Shown here one piece after another: positions 25,386-33,737 of a DNA stretch of 54,164 nt; positions within the stretch are counted from its first letter, which is position 1, and every line of letters begins with the position of its first letter. The translations under genes and the position numbers were made by a program. Source of the DNA: Lawsonibacter sp. (lineage in GTDB: Bacteria; Bacillota; Clostridia; Oscillospirales; Oscillospiraceae); contig JAAWSG010000011.1 of the NCBI GenBank assembly GCA_022801435.1, positions 1-54,164 on the forward strand, in the 5' to 3' direction. The notes below the pieces were generated by a model. The model saw only the letters and a list, made by a program, of their open reading frames with translations. It had not been told where the DNA came from and searched no databases.

Positions 25386-26945
25386 GTGAGTGCATCACAA
25401 GAGAAGAACAATTCCCAGCGCAGGGCGGAGCGGGCGGAACGCCGCCGCCAGGAGGAGCAGGCGGACCGCCGGACCATGGCGCTCTACACCGGCATCGGCG
25501 GGGCGGTAATCCTGCTGGCCGTGGTGCTGATGGTCTGGACCAGCGGCATCCTTCAGCGCACCCTCCCCGCGCTGACGGTGGGGAACACCAAGTACACCTC
25601 CGTGGAGCTGCAGTATTACTACTCCTCCGCCTACAGCAGCGCGGTCAACAACAGCCTGAGCACCCTGGGCATGTACCCCTTCGACACCGGGGTCTCTGTC
25701 AAGAAGCAGGTGTATGATGAGCAGACCGGCCAGACCTGGTACGACTACCTGATGGAGGACGCAGTGCAGCGCCTGTCCGCCGACACCGCCCTGGCCCAGC
25801 AGGCGGCCGCCGAGGGGTACACCCTGTCCGAAGACGCCCGGAGCGACTTGGACAGCTTTTTGTCCCAGCTGAACTCCGCCTGGCTCAGCTATAATTACGC
25901 CAGCCTGAACGCCTTTATCCGGGCCAACTACGGCTCCTATATGAGCTATGACCGGCTGGTCGCCCTTCTGGAGCAGGAGGCCCTGGCCAACGACTACGCC
26001 CAGGCCAAGGCGGGGGACATCTCCCACAGCGAGGAGGAGTACCAAAACTACTACCGGGAGAACGCGGACCAGCTGGACACCTTCCATTACAGTCAGTTCA
26101 CCTTCCAGGCCCGGGTGGACTCCACCGATGCCGAGGGGAACTCCGTGGAGCTCACCGATGAGGAGCGGGCCGCCCGGCTGGAGGAGAGCAAGGCGGAACA
26201 GCTGGCCCTGGCCCAAGCCCTCCAGAGCAAGCTGGACGCGGGCGCGGACCCGGAGGACGTGGCAAAAGAGTATGAGGAACAGCTCTACTCCACCACCTAT
26301 GAGCGGCAGGGCCTGGGCTCCAGCCTCACCGGCTCCACCTATGCGGAGTGGATACTGGACGCGGGCCGGAAGGCGGGGGACACCACCCTCACCGAGTACG
26401 ACGGAGGCACGGTGTACAACTACTACGTCACCCAGTTCCACAGCCGCGCCCGGGACAACTCCGGGACCGCCAATGTGCGCCACGTGCTGGTGGCCGCCGA
26501 ACAGGACGCCGGCGCATCCGAGCCCACCCAGGCCCAGTACGACGCGGCCAGGAGCGAGGCGGAGGAGCTGCTGGCGGGCTGGAAGGCAGGAGAGGCCACC
26601 GAGGACAGCTTCGCCCAGTTGGCCCAGGAGAACAGCGCGGACTCCGGCTCCGCCGCCAATGGAGGGCTGATCTCCAACATCACCTACAGCTCCGGCTATG
26701 TGGAGGAGTTCCAAAATTGGGCCCTGGAGCTGGGCCGGAAGCCTGGGGATACCGGACTGGTCCAGAACACCGGCAGCTCCACCAAGGGCTGGCACATCAT
26801 GTACTATGTCTCCTCCGGGGACCCCATCTGGAGACAGACCGCGGACAACGCCCTCCAGGCGGCGGACTATGAGGCCCTGGAGGAGGAGGTTCTCTCCCAG
26901 GTCAATGTCCAGACCGGCATCGGCGCGAAGCTGGTGAACCCGTAA
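25386..26945 (+). CDS. Membrane-anchored parvulin-type peptidyl-prolyl isomerase (PrsA/SurA-like)
   Basis: A 519-aa extracytoplasmic foldase. A positively charged N-terminus (RRAERAERRRQEEQADRR) precedes one membrane helix (about 33-55), so the protein is anchored rather than a lipoprotein. The middle is helical and Tyr/Ser-rich. The parvulin domain begins near residue 360 with NVRHVLVAAEQ and continues through FAQLAQENSADSGSAANGGLISNITY and the final GWHIMYYVS. No lipobox is present, unlike PrsA. It starts with GTG after GAGAGGA. It probably helps fold exported proteins such as the surface proteins of this region. It is a single-gene transcript with a strong promoter and terminator. Confidence 0.88.
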   Translation: MSASQEKNNSQRRAERAERRRQEEQADRRTMALYTGIGGAVILLAVVLMVWTSGILQRTLPALTVGNTKYTSVELQYYYSSAYSSAVNNSLSTLGMYPFDTGVSVKKQVYDEQTGQTWYDYLMEDAVQRLSADTALAQQAAAEGYTLSEDARSDLDSFLSQLNSAWLSYNYASLNAFIRANYGSYMSYDRLVALLEQEALANDYAQAKAGDISHSEEEYQNYYRENADQLDTFHYSQFTFQARVDSTDAEGNSVELTDEERAARLEESKAEQLALAQALQSKLDAGADPEDVAKEYEEQLYSTTYERQGLGSSLTGSTYAEWILDAGRKAGDTTLTEYDGGTVYNYYVTQFHSRARDNSGTANVRHVLVAAEQDAGASEPTQAQYDAARSEAEELLAGWKAGEATEDSFAQLAQENSADSGSAANGGLISNITYSSGYVEEFQNWALELGRKPGDTGLVQNTGSSTKGWHIMYYVSSGDPIWRQTADNALQAADYEALEEEVLSQVNVQTGIGAKLVNP

Positions 26946-26984
26946 CCCAGACAGGAAAGCTTTGCGCCTGCCGCCCCCAAAACG

Positions 26985-27041
26985 TAAAAATCCCCCCATC
27001 CGCAACATGCAGCCAGCACTTTGCGGAGGGGGGATTTTTTT
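26985..27041. terminator. Bidirectional terminator between convergent genes
   Basis: AAAAATCCCCCC-A-TCCGCAA pairs with TTTGCGGA-GGGGGGATTTTTTT around a 14-nt loop. U-runs occur on both strands; it serves the isomerase gene and the TIR-Sel1 gene. Confidence 0.92.
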
Positions 27042-27046
27042 GGTTT

Positions 27047-28897
27047 CTACTGTTCAAGCTCCTCCAGCAGCTTCTGAGCGTCAACAGAGCCGTTCTCCGC
27101 CGCCCTGCGGAGCCAGTAGACAGCCTGTTCCTGGTCCTCCTCCACACCTGTCCCACTGCCATAGCAGTAAGCCAGCTGATTCTGCGCTTCAGAGTGGTTC
27201 TGCTTCGCCGCCTGCCTGAACCAGTGGACGGCCTGCACTTCATCCTCCTCCACGCCGAAACCAAGCTGATAGCACAGTCCCAGGCCGTACTGCGCAACGC
27301 CAAGGCCCGCCTCCGCCGCTGGCCGGAACCAGCGGACAGCCTGCGCTCCATCGGCTTCCTCGCCAATCCCATCGAAATAGTACCAGCCCATATTGTTCTG
27401 CGCGTCGGGATACCCCTGCTCCGCCGCCTGGCGGAACCAGAGGAACGCCTGTTTGGCATCCTGCGCAACGCCGGCCCCGTTGATGTAGAAGCAGCCCATC
27501 TGGTGCTGTGCAAAGGCGTTTCCCTGCTCCGCCGCCTGCTGATACCAGTAGACGGTTTGCGCCGGATCGGGCTTCACACCCGCTCCGTTGGCATAGCACC
27601 AGGCTACATTGAGCTGTCCCTCGGCCGCCCCCTGTTCCGCCGCCTTGTGGAACCACTGAAACGCCTCCCGGTGGTTGGGAAGCACGCCGAGACCCCAGAT
27701 CAGATAGTAGCCAATTGCAATCTGCCCGTCCGGGTCCCCCAGCTCCGCGGCCCTGCGCAGCCACTTCGCCGCCTGGAGGAAGGACTTTTTGACGCCCAGT
27801 CCCCGCTCGTAGGCCCGCCCCAGATTGCACATGGCAAGGGTGCTGCCGCGCTCCGCCGCCTGCTGATACCAGTGGAGGGCCTGCTCACCATCCTGCTCCA
27901 CGCCGATGCCGTTGGTATAGCACACAGCCAGGTCATTCTGCGCGTTTACATCGCCCAGCTCTGCCGCCTGGCGGAACCACTGAGCGCCCAGCTGCGCATC
28001 CTGCCCGGTCCCGACCCCGTAGAAATAGCATTGGCCCAAGGCGTGCTGCGCCCGGGCGTCTCCGCTCTTTGCCTGGAGGGTCAGCCGCTCCACTGGCGGC
28101 AGCTCCCCCCGGCTGACCGGGCTCAGCTGCTCCTCACTCTTCGGCCGGGCGAGACGGGCGGAGTCATCTCCGGCGCGGTTCTCCTCCTCGTTCCAGATCA
28201 GCTCCCGCAGACAGCCGGCCAGGTCCTGAACAAAGCTGTCCCCCTCCTGGAACACCTGGAAGCTGGGCATGTCCTCCGTGCTGGAGGTGGAGAAAATCAA
28301 GCTGTTCATAAAATAGGCCACATTGAACCGGTTGCTGATCTCCTTCAAGTCGTTCAGCAGCTTCCGCTTGCGCAGCTCCTGCCACTCCCCGCGCTCCTCG
28401 TACAGGGAGAGCAGGTAATTTTCCACCCTGGACAGCTCCGCCGGCGTACACGCTACCGGTATTTTAGCCAAGGTGTCATGGACCTCCCGGCATTGGATAT
28501 GCTGTCCGATCCCCTGCACCGTGCGCAGCTGCTCCTCCAGCGCCAGGTAGAGCACCGGCAGGGGCTTTCCCCGCTTCATGCGCTGTGTCTCCGTGCGGTT
28601 GGCCAGCAGCTCGGCCAGACAGGCGTAGCTGCCCAGATACCCGGTGCTCACAAAGGCCACCATGCCCCTGCACCTGCTGTCGTTGAACAGCCGGTCCTCA
28701 ATATTTTTCAGCCAGCCCTTGTCCCGTTGGAAGTTGGTGTCAATAAAGGCTCTGACCCCCAGCTCCCGCAGCGCCAGCACACAGGGGTACACCCTCTCCC
28801 AGTCCTGGCTGGCATAGCTGATGAAGATATACTCCCTGCCGCTGTCCTCCTGCCAGCTGTCCCGCAGCTGTCTGACATAGGTCTCCTTATCCGCCAT
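27047..28897 (-). CDS. TIR domain-Sel1 repeat protein
   Basis: A 616-aa soluble protein. Residues about 22-140 are a TIR domain: EYIFISYASQDWERV opens it, and S90-x-x-C93-x-x-E96 matches the catalytic-Glu position of NAD-cleaving bacterial TIRs. A helical linker of about 130 residues follows. From about residue 279 come nine full 36-residue Sel1-like repeats (pattern GxxxAQxxLGxCYxxGxGVxxDxxQAxxWFRQAAEQ) and a partial tenth. In known bacterial immune proteins TIR acts as effector, often NAD depletion or signal synthesis, with repeats as sensor or scaffold. It starts 28 bp after the DHH gene stop and shares its promoter. No signal peptide. A host-signalling or regulatory role is possible instead of defence. 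Confidence 0.88.
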   Translation of the reverse strand: MADKETYVRQLRDSWQEDSGREYIFISYASQDWERVYPCVLALRELGVRAFIDTNFQRDKGWLKNIEDRLFNDSRCRGMVAFVSTGYLGSYACLAELLANRTETQRMKRGKPLPVLYLALEEQLRTVQGIGQHIQCREVHDTLAKIPVACTPAELSRVENYLLSLYEERGEWQELRKRKLLNDLKEISNRFNVAYFMNSLIFSTSSTEDMPSFQVFQEGDSFVQDLAGCLRELIWNEEENRAGDDSARLARPKSEEQLSPVSRGELPPVERLTLQAKSGDARAQHALGQCYFYGVGTGQDAQLGAQWFRQAAELGDVNAQNDLAVCYTNGIGVEQDGEQALHWYQQAAERGSTLAMCNLGRAYERGLGVKKSFLQAAKWLRRAAELGDPDGQIAIGYYLIWGLGVLPNHREAFQWFHKAAEQGAAEGQLNVAWCYANGAGVKPDPAQTVYWYQQAAEQGNAFAQHQMGCFYINGAGVAQDAKQAFLWFRQAAEQGYPDAQNNMGWYYFDGIGEEADGAQAVRWFRPAAEAGLGVAQYGLGLCYQLGFGVEEDEVQAVHWFRQAAKQNHSEAQNQLAYCYGSGTGVEEDQEQAVYWLRRAAENGSVDAQKLLEELEQ

Positions 28898-28925
28898 AAA
28901 ACTCCCCTCCTTCTGACTGCTTGGT

Positions 28926-30467
28926 CTATTCTACAGGCTCATAGGTGCGCTCAAACACAGATTTTTGGATGATGTACGCGTCCTGGTGGTCGTCCTCCCG
29001 GCAAACCAACCAGTCCCCAGGCTCGCCCAGATGCCAGTCCCCCCACACCAGGACCTCCAGCCGGCAGCTCAGCGGTCCCGCCCAGATCCGCGCCCCCTCC
29101 TTGGCCGCGCACTTCCTGGCGTGCGGGGCCAGCAGTTTGACCTCCCGAGTGCCGGCGTGGTATACCTTGGGCGTCCAGGGGGTTTTGTTGTCCACCGGAA
29201 ACACCTCATCCATCAGGTCGTAGTTTTTTCTCAAATTGGTCTCTGTGGTGTGGTAGATCTCGCCGTCCACCCCGATCATAATGCAGAGCTCGGGGGTCAC
29301 CTGCTTGATGATATCCCCCTCCAGCATCCGGAGCAGGATCTCCGTGCCCTCCGGGAACAGGTCCGCGGCCCGAACACAGCCCACCGGAGTCCGCTTCTTT
29401 TGATAGAGGGCCGCCGCCGTTTGACAGAACTCCTCTGCCCGGTCAGGCTCGTACCCCTCCGCTCTCGGGTCCAGCCGTCTGAGCGGCGCGCTGAAGTAGT
29501 CATCCAGCCGCTGGTAGATCAGCGTGCCGGCGGCCTGGAGCAGGTCACTGTCCGGGTACTGCTCCCGCAGGAGGGCCAGAGGGAGGCGTCCCGCGGCCTT
29601 GGTCCGGTCGCCGCCGCCGTCGTTCCCCATGCCCCGGACCAGCCAGTGTACCAGCTCGTCCGCCCGGTCCTTCCGCTTGCAGCAGCGCACCGAGACCTTG
29701 ACGCACTGCTCCTTCTCCAGGAGGCAGTAGGCGGCGCACACGTCCAGCTCCTGCACATCCATCATCATGTCGCTGACCACGCCCAGCATATAGGGCTCGC
29801 AGGTATCCACCGGAGCCGCGGCGAAGCGGTGCTCCGGACTGCAGCGCAGGTTGGTAAAGGCGCTGCCCGCGGTCCGGAAGTCGTTCAGGGCCAGGTCGGC
29901 GCTCTGGAGCTGGAGGATGATGTCCCAGTCGAACCGCAGCGAGTCCAGCATCTCCCGGTCCAGCCGCTCCGCGCCCTTGAACTTCTGGGTGTCCATGTAC
30001 AGGCCGTAGTACAGGGCGGTGGAGAGCAGCCGGTCCCGAATGGGGAAGCCGGCCTCCTTCAGCATGGCCCACACCACCGTGGCGCAGGCCCCGCAGTCGG
30101 TGCGCACCTCGTGCAGGGCGGGCAGGACCTCCCCCGGGTTCAGCTCGTGGTGGTCGATGACCGCCAGGTTCCGGTGGGGCAGAGCGGTGACATTGCGCTG
30201 TCCGGCCCGGCAGTCCACCGTTACCAGCAGCTCCGCCTCCCCCTCCGGCGTCTGCAGGTAGTGCAGAGGGATGCCCAGCTTCTCGATCATCAGACGCAGG
30301 CTCTGCTTGCTGACCTCCCGCCTCCCGCTGTATACCAGCTTTGGGGATTTTCCATGGTGCTCCAGATATTTCAGCAGGGCATAGCCGCTGACAATGGCGT
30401 CCGCGTCCGGGTCGTCGTGGCACTGGATCAGAATGCCGTCATAGGCCAGTATGCTCTCTAATGTCAT
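28926..30467 (-). CDS. DHH-family phosphoesterase with unassigned C-terminal domain
   Basis: A 513-aa protein. The N-terminal half is a DHH phosphoesterase: HDDPDADA at 17-24, VDCR with Asp near 85, and DHH at 105-107 in VIDHHELNPGE, the metal-binding pattern of RecJ, GdpP and nanoRNase enzymes. The DHHA1-like part is less clear (GMGNDGGGDRTKAAG near 285 resembles a GGGH-type loop). The last 110 residues, with KVYHAGTREVKLLAPHARKCAAKEGARIW and GEPGDWLVCREDD, form a separate domain I cannot name; a similar PGDY-type end occurs in other accessory proteins. There are no membrane helices, unlike GdpP. The start at 30467 has GGAGG. It is first in the operon with the TIR protein. Confidence 0.85.
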   Translation of the reverse strand: MTLESILAYDGILIQCHDDPDADAIVSGYALLKYLEHHGKSPKLVYSGRREVSKQSLRLMIEKLGIPLHYLQTPEGEAELLVTVDCRAGQRNVTALPHRNLAVIDHHELNPGEVLPALHEVRTDCGACATVVWAMLKEAGFPIRDRLLSTALYYGLYMDTQKFKGAERLDREMLDSLRFDWDIILQLQSADLALNDFRTAGSAFTNLRCSPEHRFAAAPVDTCEPYMLGVVSDMMMDVQELDVCAAYCLLEKEQCVKVSVRCCKRKDRADELVHWLVRGMGNDGGGDRTKAAGRLPLALLREQYPDSDLLQAAGTLIYQRLDDYFSAPLRRLDPRAEGYEPDRAEEFCQTAAALYQKKRTPVGCVRAADLFPEGTEILLRMLEGDIIKQVTPELCIMIGVDGEIYHTTETNLRKNYDLMDEVFPVDNKTPWTPKVYHAGTREVKLLAPHARKCAAKEGARIWAGPLSCRLEVLVWGDWHLGEPGDWLVCREDDHQDAYIIQKSVFERTYEPVE

Positions 30468-30526
30468 CAAGGTCTGCCTCCTTCTCAGCGTTTGAGCCGC
30501 CGGAAACCGGTGCGGCCAGTCCATTT

Positions 30527-30555
30527 ATTATAACAGACAAAATGGCCGGTTTCAA
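30527..30555 (-). promoter_or_regulatory. Near-consensus promoter of the DHH-TIR operon
   Basis: Minus strand TTGAAA (30550-30555), 17 bp, TATAAT (30527-30532), 60 bp before the DHH start. It separates this pair from the TRAP operon upstream. Confidence 0.87.
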
Positions 30556-30596
30556 CACACATTTCCATAGAGCCAAGCCTTGCGGCGGAATAGAGC

Positions 30597-30634
30597 CGCC
30601 CCCTGATGAGGCGGCTTGCCTGCATCAGGGGGCG
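30597..30634 (-). terminator. Stem-loop after dctM
   Basis: A perfect 12-bp inverted repeat, CGCCCCCTGATG / CATCAGGGGGCG, with a 14-nt loop, 28 bp after the dctM stop. There is no U-run, so it may stabilise the 3' end or act with other factors rather than be a classical terminator. Confidence 0.5.
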
Positions 30635-30661
30635 TTGTCTGGTATGGGTTCCGCGGTCCGG

Positions 30662-31933
30662 TTACCCCAGGATTCCAATGGACAGGGGCGGACAGAAGGT
30701 CAGAAGCAGCAGCACAATGAGCATCACACCGATCATGGGCAGGATCTTTTTGGCGATATCCAGCACAGGCACATTGGAAATGGCGGAGGCGAAGAACAGG
30801 TTGCAGCCATAGGGCGGAGTGATGAAGCCGATGGCCAGGTTGACCGTCATGACAATACCGAACTGGACCGGGCTCATTCCCAGGCCCTTGACGATAGGGA
30901 GCAGAATGGGGGTCAGGATGACGGTGGAGGAGATGTTGTCAATGAAGCAGCCCACCACCAGCAGGAACAGGTTGATGGCCAGAAGAACCAGAATAGGATT
31001 GCTGATATTCAGAATGCTCTTGGCCAGGGTGGTCGGGACCTGGGACATGGTGAGGAAGCGGGCAAAGGCCATGGAGATGCCCACCAGGAAGGTGGTCTGT
31101 CCGTTGACCAGAACAGTGTCCCGCAGCGCCTCATAGATCCCCTTCAGGTCCAACTCCCGATAGACAAAGACCCCGATAATAATCGAGTAGATGATGGCGG
31201 AGACGGCGGACTCGGTGGGGGTGAAGAAACCGCCGTAGATGCCGCCCAGGATAATCACAGGGACCAGCAGGGCCCAGATGGAGTCCAGCAGGGTCTTGAA
31301 CAGCTTGCGCAGGGAGAAGGTGCTGCGTTTGCCGTAGTGCTTGGTGTGGGCGGTGTAATAGTTGACCCCCATGAGCACCAATCCAATGAGGAGGCCGGGA
31401 ATGACCCCCGCCAAAAACAGGTCAGAGATGGAGCACTGGGCGGCTACCCCGTAGATGACAAAGGGGATGCTGGGGGGAATGATGACCCCGATGGTCCCGG
31501 CGGCTGCGGTGATGGCAGTGGCGTAAGCGGGGTCGTAGCCTTCCTCTTTCATCTTGGGGATGGTGATAGAGCCGATGGCGGTCACCGTGGCGGGGGAGGA
31601 GCCGGACAGGGCGGCAAAGAACATGGAGGCCACCACGGTCACCATACCCACACTGCCGGTAATCCAGCCCACCACCGCGTCGGCGAACTCCAAAATTCTT
31701 CGCGAGATGCCCCCCGACTTCATCAGGTTCCCGGCCAGGATAAAGAAGGGGATGGCCATCAGCGGGAAGGAGTCCAGGCCGCTGAAGCAGGCAGTGGCCA
31801 TGGTGGTCAGACCGATGCTGGTGGTGGCGATCATGGTGGTCATGGTCGCCACACCTAGAGAGACCGCAATGGGGGCGCCGATCATCATCAGAAGAAACAT
31901 GAGGCCGAACAGCAGTACAATCTTAATAATCAT
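30662..31933 (-). CDS. dctM: TRAP transporter large permease, DctM subunit
   Basis: A 423-aa, about 12-helix membrane protein of the TRAP family, the ion-coupled pore that takes ligand from the DctP protein. Typical features are the start IVLLFGLMFLLMMIGAPIAVSLG, the GSSPATVTAIGSITIPKMKEEGYDPAYA block near 134-161, IPPSIPFVIYG, and the end VNLAIGFITPPYGCNLFFA. The start overlaps the dctQ stop by four bases (ATGA). The ligand cannot be told from sequence; context suggests a compound cleaved by the linked amidohydrolase. Confidence 0.95.
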   Translation of the reverse strand: MIIKIVLLFGLMFLLMMIGAPIAVSLGVATMTTMIATTSIGLTTMATACFSGLDSFPLMAIPFFILAGNLMKSGGISRRILEFADAVVGWITGSVGMVTVVASMFFAALSGSSPATVTAIGSITIPKMKEEGYDPAYATAITAAAGTIGVIIPPSIPFVIYGVAAQCSISDLFLAGVIPGLLIGLVLMGVNYYTAHTKHYGKRSTFSLRKLFKTLLDSIWALLVPVIILGGIYGGFFTPTESAVSAIIYSIIIGVFVYRELDLKGIYEALRDTVLVNGQTTFLVGISMAFARFLTMSQVPTTLAKSILNISNPILVLLAINLFLLVVGCFIDNISSTVILTPILLPIVKGLGMSPVQFGIVMTVNLAIGFITPPYGCNLFFASAISNVPVLDIAKKILPMIGVMLIVLLLLTFCPPLSIGILG

Positions 31934-32427
31934 TCCAGACCAACCTCCTTCTCTCCCTTCCCGCCTCTCAGGTCATACCAGCAGTTTTGCAGCAGGCGGA
32001 ACAGCATCAGGGCCATGCCGGTGGGGATGGAGGCGTAGGGGACCCACATGGGCAGTCCGCTGCCCACGGCGACCTGACCCCCGCTGGCCACGCTCATGGT
32101 AAGCTTGAGGGACAGATAGGTCATCATAGCCAGGAAAACAATCCAGACCAGGGTGGAGATGATGGTACAGGCCCGTTTGCCCAACTGGGACAGGCGATTG
32201 TAGACCACATCAATGTTGACGTGGCGGTGCTCCTTGGTGGCGAAGGCGGCCCCCACCCATGTCAGCCACAGGAAGAGGTAGCGGGCGATTTCCTCACTCC
32301 AGGGCACCGGTGTCTCGGTAATCTTGCGGGAGACAATTTGGATCGCCACAATGACCACTGCGGCAACCATCAGGACCACAAGGAAGATCTCCTCCAGCCG
32401 CTCGTTCAGGAATTTCAGTACGTTCAT
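31930..32427 (-). CDS. dctQ: TRAP transporter small permease, DctQ subunit
   Basis: A 165-aa four-helix membrane protein. Family signature: PWSEEIARYLFLWLTWVGAAFATKEHRHVNIDV (about 41-73). It partners DctM. The ATG at 32427 is chosen; GGAG lies rather far upstream (about 13 nt), and an in-frame ATG at 32466 has no ribosome site, so the exact start is uncertain. A stable hairpin in the 170-bp gap to dctP suggests separate mRNA stabilities. Confidence 0.92.
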   Translation of the reverse strand: MNVLKFLNERLEEIFLVVLMVAAVVIVAIQIVSRKITETPVPWSEEIARYLFLWLTWVGAAFATKEHRHVNIDVVYNRLSQLGKRACTIISTLVWIVFLAMMTYLSLKLTMSVASGGQVAVGSGLPMWVPYASIPTGMALMLFRLLQNCWYDLRGGKGEKEVGLE

Positions 32428-32528
32428 GGGGGACAGAATTCTCCTTTCCGAATCACATTCATCCAAAAACAGCGCCTTTGGATGGAACCCCCGGGGAGTC
32501 TGGATGTTCTCTGTTCCGCGGAGACAGC

Positions 32529-32569
32529 ACGGGAGCCTGCACTGGGGGAACCCGAATGCAGGCTCCCGT
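32529..32569 (-). repeat. Intercistronic stem-loop between dctP and dctQ
   Basis: A perfect 13-bp inverted repeat, ACGGGAGCCTGCA / TGCAGGCTCCCGT, with a 15-nt loop, 28 bp after the dctP stop and without a U-run. Such hairpins often protect the upstream mRNA end, keeping binding-protein levels above permease levels. Confidence 0.8.
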
Positions 32570-32596
32570 CTGGAACTCCTCTGGGGGCGTCTTCTC

Positions 32597-33682
32597 TTAC
32601 TTGTTGTGGGCGGCGGCCATGTCGATCAGCTCCTGGCCATATTCGGCAGCGGCGGTTTTATAGACGGTGTCCGCCGCAATCTTCTGGAACTCGGACTTCT
32701 GCTCGGGGGTCAGCACAGTGACCTCCACGTTGGCGGCCTCAATGTCGGACAGCAGGCTCTGGTTCTGCTCGGTGATGAGCTCCCGCTGATAGGCCATTGT
32801 GTTCTTGGACGCCTCCGCGATGGCGGCCTGGTAGTCCTCGGGCAGGCTGTTGTAGAAGTTCGCCGCGATGTTCAAATTGATGGCGGTGAACACGTGTTCA
32901 GAGACGGTCATGTAGCTCTGAGCCTCGTGCAGGGCGTTGTTATAGATCAGGGCGGTGGGGTTCTCCTGGCCGTCCACCGTCTTCTGCTGGAGGGCGGTGA
33001 ACAGCTCACTGAAGGACATGGGAGTGGGCAGAGCGCCCAGAGCGGTAAAGTACTCCACATGCAGGGTGTTGGTCATGGTCCGGATCTTCAAGCCCGCCAT
33101 ATCTGCGGGGGAGCTGATGGCCTTCCGGGAATTGGTGATGTTGCGGAAGCCCACATCCCCCCAGCCCAGATTCAGGATGCCCGCCTGGTCGGCCAGCTTC
33201 TGGCTGAGGTAGTCACCGAAGTCGCCGTCCAGCGCCTCGTGGGCGGCGTCCAGGGAGGTCCACAGGAAGGGCAGGCCCACCAGGTTGTACTCGGGAACCA
33301 GCGCGCCGATGACAGAGTCGTTCAGCGCGGCCATCTCCAGGTCGCCGATGCGCATGGACTCCATGTTCTCGGCCAGGGAGCCCATGGAGGAGTTGGGATA
33401 GAGCTCCACGGTGATATTGCCGCTGCTGGCGGTCTCCAGGGCGTTTTTGAACTTCTCCACAAAAGCGGTATGGGAGGGGTGGGACTCAGCTACGTCATAG
33501 GCCAGGCGGATGGTGACCTTGTCGGTGGAGGTGATCTGAGTGGTCAGGCCGGAGTCCACGGGGGCGCCGGAACCGGAACCTGAGGGCGGGTTGGGAGTGG
33601 AGGCCCCGCCTCCGCCTCCCCCGCAGGCGGCCAGAGAGAGGGTGAGGGCGGCGCTCAGGAGCAGGGCAAAGAATTTTTTCAT
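32597..33682 (-). CDS. dctP: TRAP transporter substrate-binding lipoprotein, DctP family
   Basis: A 361-aa secreted binding protein. The signal peptide ends in the lipobox LAAC (Cys 20), followed by a Gly/Ser/Pro linker, so Lgt should anchor it. The DctP fold shows LAYDVAESHPSHTAFVEKFKNALE, VELYPNSSMGSLAENMESMRIGDLEM, LPFLW, and GWGDVGFRNITNSRKAISSPADMAGLKIRTM, which carries the conserved Arg that normally salt-bridges a carboxylate of the ligand. That suggests an organic-acid ligand. AAGGAGG precedes the ATG. It lies 55 bp after the amidohydrolase. Confidence 0.94.
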   Translation of the reverse strand: MKKFFALLLSAALTLSLAACGGGGGGASTPNPPSGSGSGAPVDSGLTTQITSTDKVTIRLAYDVAESHPSHTAFVEKFKNALETASSGNITVELYPNSSMGSLAENMESMRIGDLEMAALNDSVIGALVPEYNLVGLPFLWTSLDAAHEALDGDFGDYLSQKLADQAGILNLGWGDVGFRNITNSRKAISSPADMAGLKIRTMTNTLHVEYFTALGALPTPMSFSELFTALQQKTVDGQENPTALIYNNALHEAQSYMTVSEHVFTAINLNIAANFYNSLPEDYQAAIAEASKNTMAYQRELITEQNQSLLSDIEAANVEVTVLTPEQKSEFQKIAADTVYKTAAAEYGQELIDMAAAHNK

Positions 33683-33737
33683 GGTTGTTCCTCCTTCTAT
33701 CAGTTGTCGTATGGTTTTGGTGGGGTATCCGACGAGG

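Noticed and set aside
27050-28063. Regular 108-bp repeats that could suggest a CRISPR-like or tandem array
   Set aside because: They are codon-level copies of 36-residue Sel1 repeats, diverged and in frame, with no constant repeat or spacers.
30597-30634. Classical rho-independent terminator for the TRAP operon
   Set aside because: The stem is strong but has no U-run on either strand, so it is listed only as a stem-loop with moderate confidence.
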